NCBI GenBank assembly: GCA_902702965.1
Contig: CACRXP010000144.1
Span: 191,234-255,233 of the forward strand
Length of the DNA: 64,000 nt
Direction of reading: 5' to 3'
Origin: Spirometra erinaceieuropaei
Lineage: Eukaryota; Platyhelminthes; Cestoda; Diphyllobothriidea; Diphyllobothriidae
Shown: in pieces, positions 56,641 through 64,000 of the stretch
How positions within the stretch are numbered: the first letter of the stretch is position 1
Layout: each line of letters begins with the position of its first letter
The notes under the pieces: generated by a model
Seen by the model: the letters and a program-made list of their open reading frames with translations, nothing else
What the model was told of the DNA's origin: nothing
Database searches by the model: none
Translations under genes and position numbers: made by a program

Positions 56641-56660
56641 GATCACAATTGCAGCCGCAT

Positions 56661-56779
56661 TAGGAGTGGACCGAGAAGCCCAATTCACAGTGCGTGCTAT
56701 GTGCCAGTTTGGTGGTTGAAATGGCTGGTGGTGTTGTGCGGAGGTGCGGTTGCTAGTGGGAGAAAGTTTGCTGGCGTTG
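56661..56779. other. Junction between PLE 2 and zinc-finger repeat copy B
   Basis: About 120 bp, no recognisable feature. Confidence 0.3.
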
Positions 56780-57790
56780 TGTAGCCGGCGGTTGTCTACC
56801 GCAGGTATTCCTGAATGCGCACGCGTCCTAATATGTCAGTGTGCTGAGTGTATGGGCGGGTGAATTGAGGGCTGTTTTGGCCGATGTGGAAATTGTTGGT
56901 TGGTGCTCCAGACACAGGTTCCCAGTCCCTGTATGATAAATTCGCAGGATACCGATGAGGCCGATGTGAGATCGCAATCAGGACAGGTTCAAACGGAGTC
57001 CACACTGTTGTAGGTGGGGTTGTTGATGCTTGAATTTGATGGGACGTCAGACGTCGTCCCATCAATGGAAAGGAATGTGTAAAAACGTGATGGCGATGGT
57101 GTTGGCCGCTGCGGACAATTCAGGGGTTGAAGCAGAGCCCATGGCGTCGGCGGATGGTTGTCGTGGTCGGTGCGGTGTTTACGACAGGTGACAGAGTGGG
57201 AGAAGAAGAAGAAGAATACTACGGCGCATTGGTTCCTGACTTTGTTTAACGAGACTGATGTGCGCGCGAAAAGCGCCTTGGCAATGCACGCATGGTGGAA
57301 GCGGTGGAAGTGAGACACTTTTTATTTGCGTGCCTCCCGTATAGCTTTGACTGCAACGATCCGATAAGCTTCATGGACTGCAGTGCAAGTCGTTAGTTCT
57401 CTTCTCCAGACGGGAGATCAAGGTAGGGTTTTTTATTTTCATATGGAGGAGACGGTCGGTGGAGGTGTCGAAGACTGTGGAGGGCAGTCAAAATCAATTC
57501 TGGATGGCTTGGCCCATCACTTCAGATTCTGCATTTTTTCCGCTCAAAGCTCGCATCCAAGTCACTTAGGGCAATGAACTTTTCGGCTATCGGCGCGGAC
57601 GTCAGGTGATCCTAAGTCCTTCGTAAAGCCATTCATTAATCCAGACACTGTGCTACTCGCACTCACTTCCGTCATCATTCTGAGCTTAGACCTGTCTCCT
57701 TCATTACAGAATCGGTCGTCAGGCTTATCGAAATCACCGTCGTCACTTTAATGAAAATTCTGTTAATCAATTCGTGTGTTTTGACGATCC
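56780..57790 (-). repeat. Zinc-finger repeat element, copy B
   Basis: About 1 kb, same orientation as copy A at 53484-54470. Minus strand: ATCGTTGCAGTCAAAGCTAT-type block, then HFHRFHHACIAKALFARTSV, a poly-Phe stretch caused by a GAA run, FLSIDGTTSDVPSNSSINNP, DCDLTSASSV-like degenerate finger, and HTDILGRVRIQEYLR before a stop. All Cys-Cys/His-His sets are incomplete, so no functional zinc finger remains. Confidence 0.65.
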
Positions 57791-58225
57791 CGTAGCACGC
57801 AGAGTATCTGCTGTGTGCCTGAATTCAAACAACCATAGTAACGTCTTTGAGCAGGCTCGTCGACGCAAGAGCCTTTTAGAACACCGGGTTCAATTTAAAA
57901 GATCAAAGAAAGGAATGAGTGTAGATATAAATCACTACACAATGACCAACCGCGACCTTCTTCTTAGTTATGCGATAAGGCAACCACACCCTAATCTTTG
58001 GCAGGAACTCGGCATACGACCGTGAATATTAGGATTTATTTTCATATGGTGAGAAACAGTGTCATGATATTAGTTTCGGCTGTTCCTTCATACGCCACAC
58101 AGGTTTTAATCCGTCGGCACGTTCAGTGCGACTTCAAATACCACAGCGAAACTGAGTTGGAGATGATGAAGAGAGAGAGGCGTTTAGTCGATAAGCTATT
58201 TAAAGAAATGTTTAACAACATCTAG
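57774..58225 (+). other. Coding-like segment of unknown origin (two overlapping frames)
   Basis: The first frame (57774-58025) contains FEQARRRKSLLEHRVQFKRS, KKGMSVDINHYTMTNRDLLL and PHPNLWQELGIRP; the second (57998-58225) ends with VLIRRHVQCDFKYHSETELE, MMKRERRLVDKLFKEMFNNI and a stop. The composition is protein-like with charged helices. A possible donor (GTGAAT at 58022) and acceptor (CCACACAG at 58102) would make a 77-81 bp intron, but the phases do not join cleanly. I do not recognise the family. It could be remnants of a captured host gene. Confidence 0.25.
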
Positions 58226-58562
58226 CAACGCGCTTTCAGTTCGAGAAACCAACTAACGTATGCTTGCAACATTGATTACCACCCATGGCAGGATGCTGGT
58301 TTTCAAATAAGCTTCTTTGGCCGCCTGCAAAATCCGCGCTCTTTATAATGTTTATTATATAATATAAATTGTTGGTATATATTTTGTATGAGTGTAGAAA
58401 TTAAAATGCATGATACAGAGTGCATGCAAAATATTTTCTTTTGTGTTGTTGCGGTAGCAAGTTACACTCCCTTGCAAATTATTTGCAAGCGGAGAAAGCG
58501 GCCGTCGGGTTTTTGAAATATTTCAATGGCCGAATAATTTTGAAAACTTGCCGCTACACTGT
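58226..58562. other. Unassigned, with a possible fragment of the inverted-repeat element interior
   Basis: CAGGATGCTGGTTTTCAAAT at about 58290 resembles CAGAATGCTGGTTTTTGAAT at 1702 and CAGGATGCCGGCTTTCGAAA at 25626. The remainder is AT-rich. Confidence 0.3.
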
Positions 58563-58812
58563 GATAATAAATAACATGCCGAAATTCTCGCAAGAGGTGA
58601 CAACCGAGTGAGCCGGGAGCTACTGTAATCATGGTTTACTGGCCCCCAGTCCATCAACAAGTGCGACGATCTTCCCAATCAATACAGCTTGCTGAGACTT
58701 CGTCTAGGCGGAGTAATTGGTCACGCGGGGAGCGCACTGGTGAACACTCTTCCCAACACCCGGGTCAACGCGTCAGATGGTCCAGCAATCATCACGCCAA
58801 CATCCAACGCAC
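58563..58812 (+). pseudogene. Penelope-like family 1, GIY-YIG C-terminal fragment
   Basis: Near-identical to 45650-45900: CCGAAATTCTCGCAAGAGGT onward, encoding SRELL, a stop where the 45438 copy has Lys (TAA for AAA at 58625-58627), then SWFTGPQSINKCDDLPNQYS-like and GGVIGHAGSALVNTLPNTRV. Truncated on both sides; it ends at 58812, where it fuses in opposite orientation to Penelope-like family 3. Confidence 0.8.
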
Positions 58813-59873
58813 TTCTTTTTTTTCCAGATAGTTAACTTATCTTTAGGGTGCAGGAGCTGAGTGCTCAAAGTAGTCGTCGGCTGGTGCGCCTCCTGAATTT
58901 GGTTCTTCCTTAAGTTTCTTTCAACGAGTTCGGACACATTTTTAGTGTAAGGAAGTGTTCGCCAAGTTTTTGGTTCGGCTGTCTGATTTGGACTATCTGG
59001 CTCCTTTCTCTTCGACACTTTCTGCCTCATGCATCGGCCCACAAAATCACTAGGGTACCCATTCCGCGAAAACAATTCACACAAGAATTTTACTTCGTCT
59101 TGATAGCCTTCTTCATCAGAGCAGTGTGAGTTAGCTCGATTAAGCAGACTTTTGACAGCACCCCGTTTGTGAGAAATTGGCTGATTGCTCTCGTAAGGTA
59201 GAATGATTTCCGCGTAAGTGTCTTTGCGGTAAACTGATGTACGTAGTGTTCCGTCAGTCTTCCGTTGTACGAGATCATCCATGAAAGCAGTTTACTGTCG
59301 ACTTCCTTTTCGAGTGTGAACGTTATCCCCGGAATCGTCGAGTTTATATTGTAGTGGAGCGCTTCCAATTGGTCCCTTTTAACGATAACAAACGTGTCAT
59401 CTACATATTGCAGCCAAAACTTAGGTTTAATTGACGGAAGAGCCGTAGTCTCCAGTTTCTGCATTGTGATTTCGGCGAGAAAACCAGAAATTGGGGATCG
59501 CATAGGAGCGCTTTTCAGTTGCTGATAGTACTTTTGGTTGAATGAGAAGTTGGTTTCCAAGCATAGGTCTACGAGTTCGAGCACGGCAGTTTCGCGAACG
59601 TCTATATCATAGGACATTAATAGTTATTCTGTGCATTGTTTTGCCACATCTAGAGGTATCGATGTGAAGAGGGACACGACATCGAAGAAAACCATTTTTT
59701 CATCAGAAGAGATTGTGATTCCTTCCAATTTCTTTAGAAACTCATTTGAGTTCTTAATTGAAGTTTCACAATTCCGCAAAAGCAGATGAAGTTGTTTGGA
59801 AGATAAGACGATCACAGTTTCCATGGATTTATTTGCCCGATGTTTTGAAAGCAAACAAGCTTCTATCATCGGA
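58813..59873 (-). pseudogene. Penelope-like element family 3, minus-strand copy: reverse transcriptase and linker
   Basis: Minus-strand order: NSNEFLKKLEGITISSDEKM, FFDVVSLFTSIPLDVAKQCT (first catalytic Asp), an in-frame stop near 59622, ELVDLCLETNFSFNQKYYQQ, LKSAPMRSPISGFLAEITMQ (MRSP for the usual MGSP), FWLQYVDDTFVIVKRDQLEA (DD pair), ITFTLEKEVDSKL. After a frameshift near 59285 come DLVQRKTDGTLRTSVYRKDT and the connector RTLPYTKNVSELVERNLRKN. The GIY-YIG domain is lost at the junction at 58812. RT length from the FDVVSLF block on is normal. Confidence 0.85.
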
Positions 59874-59995
59874 GGGTGATCCCATAGGGGCTCCCTTCAG
59901 TTGTTGATAGTAGTCCTGCGCAAATGAAAAGTTCGTTTATAGGCAAAGGTCTAAGAGTTCAAGCAAAGCAGATGCATGGATATCCATGTCGTAGT
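59874..59995 (-). pseudogene. Penelope-like family 3, short RT fragment (left part of an inverted repeat)
   Basis: Minus strand reads YYDMDIHASALLELLDLCL, a stop, TNFSFAQDYYQQLKGAPMGS and P, then breaks at 59874 where a different piece of the family begins. The 53 bp at 59874-59926 are repeated inverted at 60016-60068 with a single mismatch. Confidence 0.75.
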
Positions 59996-60068
59996 ACTGG
60001 AGACGTTTCTCTGTACATTTGCGCAGGACTACTATCAACAACTGAAGAGAGCCCCTATGGGATCACCC
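59874..60068. repeat. 53-bp near-perfect inverted repeat with 89-bp spacer in the PLE RT domain
   Basis: Left arm 59874-59926 (GGGTGATCCCATAGGGGCTC onward) and right arm 60016-60068 (CATTTGCGCAGGACTACTAT onward) pair 52 of 53 positions. Both arms encode the FAQDYYQQLKxAPMGSP block, on opposite strands. The DNA could extrude a cruciform and its RNA would fold back. Confidence 0.9.
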
Positions 60069-61205
60069 ATCTCTGGATTTCTGGCAGAAGTCACGATGCA
60101 GAAATTAGAGGCCATCACCTTACCATTAGTTAACCCCAAATTATGGGTACGATATGTTGATGACACGTTTGTCATTGTTAAAATTGACCAACTGGAAATA
60201 CTCCACAACATTATTAACTCAACACTTCCAGGAATCACATTCACACTCGAGAAAGAGGCTGACAACAAACTCCCTTTTATTGATGTCCTCGTACAGAGAA
60301 AGCCTGACGGGACATTTCAAACTTCGGTTTACCGCAAAGAAACATGAGCGGAAGTTCTTTTGCATTACGAGAGCAATCACCCGATCTCTCACAAATGGAG
60401 TGCCGTGAACAGCCTCCTAAACCGAGCAAGAACCCACTGCTCTGACAACGAAACTTATCAAACAGAACTGAATTATTTGTTCAAACTGTTTTCCCAGAAT
60501 GGGTATCCTAGATATTTTGTACACCGATGCATGCGACGACAGAAATTAAACGAAAAAGAGAAGGAACTAAATTGTTCCGATCAGGCGCCCAAACCTAAAA
60601 ACTGACGAACACATTCATACATTAAGTATGTGTCCGAACTAGTTAAAAGACACCTGAGGAAGCACCAGATACATGTGGCGCACAAACTGACGACTGCACT
60701 TCGTAACCAGCTTGTACACCCTAAGGATAGGGTTGGCTATTTAGATAAGAAGGAAGTTGTCCATACAACACCTGTCCATGCAACACCTGTAATGCGGTTT
60801 ACTGTTGTCAAACCGGGAAATGGGCCTCTACACGCATACACGAACAGCAATTGACCCTTAAAAGGCGAGACTACTTGTCCGAAGTTGCCGTGCATCCGTT
60901 GGAAACTGGACACAAATTCGTCTGGGACATGACCCGCATTGTAGGAGTCTGTTCATTTAAAAAGGGCCGTGAATTTTAAGAGGCCATCCATTCTAATAAC
61001 ACATGTATCAGTAGACACAGAGAATTGTGTACGGTGTACAACAGCATCAAGGAAAAGTGGAAAAGGCATTAGCCAATCAGAAAAAGACACCAGCAGGAAT
61101 GACAAGGCAAAATCGATTTTTCGGCATCTTTAAATGTTGACTGTTTTGCAAACTTATTCCACGTCTGAAGCCGACTTGGGGAACCAAGATAGAAAATTTA
61201 CAATA
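60016..61205 (+). pseudogene. Penelope-like element family 3, plus-strand copy: RT C-terminal half, linker, GIY-YIG and 3' UTR
   Basis: Plus-strand frame: FAQDYYQQLKRAPMGSPISG, FLAEVTMQKLEAITLPLVNP, LWVRYVDDTFVIVKIDQLEI (DD pair), ITFTLEKEADNKLPFIDVLV, VYRKET and a TGA near 60347, then FLAQ-less connector LFSQNGYPRYFVHRCMRRQK, YVSELVKRHLRKHQIHVAHK. The GIY-YIG region is frame-shifted: QTGKWASTRIHEQQ-type sequence is legible at about 60805-60850, followed by LKRRDYLSEVAVHPLETGHK and FVWDMTRIVGV. YCC replaces the usual YCG/YVG, so a key Gly seems lost. The 3' UTR has a hairpin motif at 61165-61195 and AATAAA at 61201. It is 5'-truncated at the inverted repeat. Confidence 0.85.
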
Positions 61206-61206
61206 A
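61165..61206 (+). ncRNA. Hairpin motif and polyA signal at the 3' end of Penelope-like family 3
   Basis: CTGAAGCCGA (61165-61174), a perfect stem CTTGG (61175-61179) / CCAAG (61184-61188) with loop GGAA, then ATA and GAAA (61192-61195), and AATAAA from 61202 after a short TTTAC. The same layout (CTGA box, hairpin, GAAA, AATAAA) is found at the 3' ends of families 1 and 2. Confidence 0.4.
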
Positions 61207-61251
61207 ACCTTGTAAGTTTTTCCCAAAGAGCTTATTTCTTTCGAAATATAT

Positions 61252-64000
61252 ACTTAGGGAAGCAAATGGATCGGTGTGCGCCCATTCCTGAGTGAATAAA
61301 TACCCCATCTGCAGCGACAGAGAATGACAGGTGGCGAGGCACTGATGAACTTCGGTTCGATGAAGTGCTTATGACCCATCTGGTAGACCCCAGTGGTGGA
61401 CGAGCTGCGCCAGGTGCGTCTGAGCGCATGTTTGTGTTTCCGGTACCAGCTGCTGGTGGTCAGGGTTATGATTGGCTGAATGAAGGCAGAATAAGCCCGA
61501 AACAGTGCTGTATCAATCTACCCCCAGACTATCTCGCCTCCCCTATGCTATCATAGCTTGGCCGACTTCGGCCCGTTGGTGGTTGCCTGTTCGTGACCCC
61601 TATCGCCCATACGAAGCTTGTTTGCTTCGGGAAGCCAATGGATCGGTGTGCGCCCATTCCTGATTGATAAATAGCCGATCTGCAGCGACAGAGAATGACA
61701 GGTGGCGAGGCACTGATGAACGTCGGTTCGATGAAGTGCTTATGACCCATCTGGTAGGCCTCAGTGGTGGACCGACTGCGCCAGGTGCGTCTGTGCGCAT
61801 GTTTGTGTTTCTGGTCTCAGCTGCTGGTGGTCAGGGTTATGATTGGCTGAATGAAGGCAGAATAAGCCCGAAACAGTGCTGTATCAATCTACCCGCATTG
61901 TCTGTCGTCCCTCCTCGCTGCTATTATGACTTGGCCGACTTCGGCCTGGTAATTGGTTGCCTGTTCGTGACCTTTGCCACACATACACAGCTTGTTTGCT
62001 TTGTGAAGCCAATAGATCGGTGTGCGCCCATTCCTGATTGATAAATAGCCGATCTGCAGCGACAGAGAATGACAGGTGGCGAGGCACTGATGAACTTCGG
62101 TTCGATGAAGTGCTTATGACCCATCTGGTAGGCCTCAGTGGTGGACCGACTGCGCCAGGTGCGTCTGTGCGCATGTTTGTGTTTCTGGTCTCAGCTGCTG
62201 GTGGTCAGGGTTATGATTGGCTGAATGAAGGCAGAATAAGCCCGAAACAGTGCTGTATCAATCTACCCGCATTCTCTGTCGTCCCTCCTCGCTGCTATTA
62301 TGACTTGGCCGACTTCGGCCTGGTAATTGGTTGCCTGTTCGTGACCTTTGCCACACATACGGAGCTTGTTTGCTTTGTGAAGCCAATAGATCGGTGTGCG
62401 CCCATTCCTGATTGATAAATACCCGATCTGCAGCGACAGAGAATGACAGGTGGCGAGGCACTGATGAACTTCGGTTCGATGAAGTGCTTATGACCCATCT
62501 GGTAGGCCTCAGTGGTGGACCGACTGCGCCAGGTGCGTCTGTGCGCATGTTTGTGTTTCTGGTCTCAGCTGCTGGTGGTCAGGGTTATGATTGGCTGAAT
62601 GAAGGCAGAATAAGCCCGAAACAGTGCTGTATCAATCTACCCGCATTCTCTGTCGTCCCTCCTCGCTGCTATTATGACTTGGCCGACTTCGGCCTGGTAA
62701 TTGGTTGCCTGTTCGTGACCTTTGCCACACATACGGAGCTTGTTTGCTTTGTGAAGCCAATAGATCGGTGTGCGCCCATTCCTGATTGATAAATACCCGA
62801 TCTGCAGCGACAGAGAATGACAGGTGGCGAGGCACTGATGAACTTCGGTTCGATGAAGTGCTTATGACCCATCTGGTAGGCCTCAGTGGTGGACCGACTG
62901 CGCCAGGTGCGTCTGTGCGCATGTTTGTGTTTCTGGTCTCAGCTGCTGGTGGTCAGGGTTATGATTGGCTGAATGAAGGCAGAATAAGCCCGAAACAGTG
63001 CTGTATCAATCTACCCGCATTCTCTGTCGTCCCTCCTCGCTGCTATTATGACTTGGCCGACTTCGGCCTGGTAATTGGTTGCCTGTTCGTGACCTTTGCC
63101 ACACATACGGAGCTTGTTTGCTTTGTGAAGCCAATAGATCGGTGTGCGCCCATTCCTGATTGATAAATACCCGATCTGCAGCGACAGAGAATGACAGGTG
63201 GCGAGGCACTGATGAACTTCGGTTCGATGAAGTGCTTATGACCCATCTGGTAGGCCTCAGTGGTGGACCGACTGCGCCAGGTGCGTCTGTGCGCATGTTT
63301 GTGTTTCTGGTCTCAGCTGCTGGTGGTCAGGGTTATGATTGGCTGAATGAAGGCAGAATAAGCCCGAAACAGTGCTGTATCAATCTACCCGCATTCTCTG
63401 TCGTCCCTCCTCGCTGCTATTATGACTTGGCCGACTTCGGCCTGGTAATTGGTTGCCTGTTCGTGACCTTTGCCACACATACGGAGCTTGTTTGCTTTGT
63501 GAAGCCAATAGATCGGTGTGCGCCCATTCCTGATTGATAAATACCCGATCTGCAGCGACAGAGAATGACAGGTGGCGAGGCACTGATGAACTTCGGTTCG
63601 ATGAAGTGCTTATGACCCATCTGGTAGGCCTCAGTGGTGGACCGACTGCGCCAGGTGCGTCTGTGCGCATGTTTGTGTTTCTGGTCTCAGCTGCTGGTGG
63701 TCAGGGTTATGATTGGCTGAATGAAGGCAGAATAAGCCCGAAACAGTGCTGTATCAATCTACCCGCATTCTCTGTCGTCCCTCCTCGCTGCTATTATGAC
63801 TTGGCCGACTTCGGCCTGGTAATTGGTTGCCTGTTCGTGACCTTTGCCACACATACGGAGCTTGTTTGCTTTGTGAAGCCAATAGATCGGTGTGCGCCCA
63901 TTCCTGATTGATAAATACCCGATCTGCAGCGACAGAGAATGACAGGTGGCGAGGCACTGATGAACTTCGGTTCGATGAAGTGCTTATGACCCATCTGGTA
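61252..64000 (+). repeat. 374-bp tandem repeat array, more than 7 units, running off the window
   Basis: Unit landmarks (GATCGGTGTGCGCCCATTCC) recur at about 61268, 61640, 62014, 62388, 62762, 63136, 63510 and 63884. The first interval is 372 bp and the rest 374 bp. The first unit differs at many sites, the second and third at several, and from about 62330 on the units appear identical apart from none that I could find. Each unit carries a GAACTTCGGTTC hairpin with a UUCG loop nested in GCACT/AGTGC. The array begins about 45 bp after the polyA signal of PLE family 3. Long frames in both directions reflect the repeat, not genes. Confidence 0.95.

Larger units (their letters stand above)
54610..56660 (-). 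mobile_element. Penelope-like element family 2, RT plus GIY-YIG, broken
   Basis: Covers, in minus-strand order: the conserved N-terminal PADKGSSLVVLDKMDYQNKI at about 56560, the RT, the GIY-YIG domain and a 3' UTR with a hairpin motif. This is the only copy in the window where both enzymatic domains of one Penelope-like element can be read. A second 3' UTR fragment of the family is at 50930-51207. The 5' end is truncated near 56660. Confidence 0.8.

Noticed and set aside
62458..62490. CTGATGA in every 374-bp unit as a hammerhead ribozyme like those of schistosome satellites
   Set aside because: CTGATGA is followed by a hairpin (ACTTC...GAAGT), but no GAAA box follows it (the next bases are GCTTATG), so the catalytic core is incomplete. 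The simpler reading is a UUCG-loop hairpin.
61664..63911. Series of 125-codon plus-strand and 96-codon minus-strand genes
   Set aside because: They repeat with the 374-bp satellite period, begin at non-ATG codons and resemble no protein family.

Overview
This is a eukaryotic, repeat-saturated window with no bacterial-type gene organisation. The best guess at the source is a parasitic flatworm, probably a diphyllobothriidean tapeworm (Spirometra, Schistocephalus or Dibothriocephalus type). I base this on recognising degenerate two-finger C2H2 repeats, a tRNA-derived SINE, CR1-like and RTE-like non-LTR elements, several Penelope-like elements (PLEs) and TTAGGG-type interstitial telomeric tracts. 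The taxon is inferred from family recognition, not from a database search. No intact host protein-coding gene could be recognised. Nearly every long open frame is a broken transposable-element gene.

Layout. 1-2.6 kb: two copies of a non-autonomous element with long terminal inverted repeats (Tc1/mariner-like ends), the first carrying a nested non-LTR 3' tail. 2.86-3.86 kb: an RTE-type reverse transcriptase fragment. 6.28-6.75 kb: two tRNA-derived SINE units. 6.83-7.24 kb: a third, half copy of the inverted-repeat element. 7.38-7.58 kb: a two-zinc-finger relic. 9.2-11.1 kb: a PLE endonuclease relic, a Gypsy integrase relic and degenerate telomeric repeats. 13.9-18.3 and 20.2-24.9 kb: two nearly full-length but broken CR1-like retrotransposons on the minus strand. 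25.5-26.5 kb: the best-preserved copy of the inverted-repeat element. 26.5-38.3 kb: an AT-rich stretch almost free of recognisable mobile elements, which could be intronic or intergenic. It holds only weak exon candidates.

38.4-40.2 kb: a 155-bp satellite interrupted by a sequencing gap. 40.5-47.1 kb: a Merlin-like DNA transposase, two 5' ends of RTE elements, a Gypsy gag-protease-RT relic and a PLE GIY-YIG module with its 3' end. 49.6-58.8 kb: a mosaic of zinc-finger repeat copies, a CR1 3' end, a Gypsy integrase with 3' LTR and polypurine tract, and a PLE with both RT and GIY-YIG. 58.8-61.2 kb: copies of a third PLE family in inverted arrangement. 61.25 kb to the window end: a 374-bp tandem array whose units become essentially identical to the right.

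The genes do not form a pathway; the window records successive transposition. The most interesting cross-element pattern is at the 3' ends of the three PLE families. Each has a CTGA-box-like sequence, a short perfect or near-perfect hairpin, a GAAA-like box and then AATAAA within about 15 nt. This resembles the hammerhead ribozymes reported for Penelope-like elements, although none of the copies here has a fully canonical core. The other points worth following up are the homogenised 374-bp array starting directly behind a PLE 3' end, the 53-bp inverted repeat in the PLE RT domain, and the Tc1-like inverted-repeat family.
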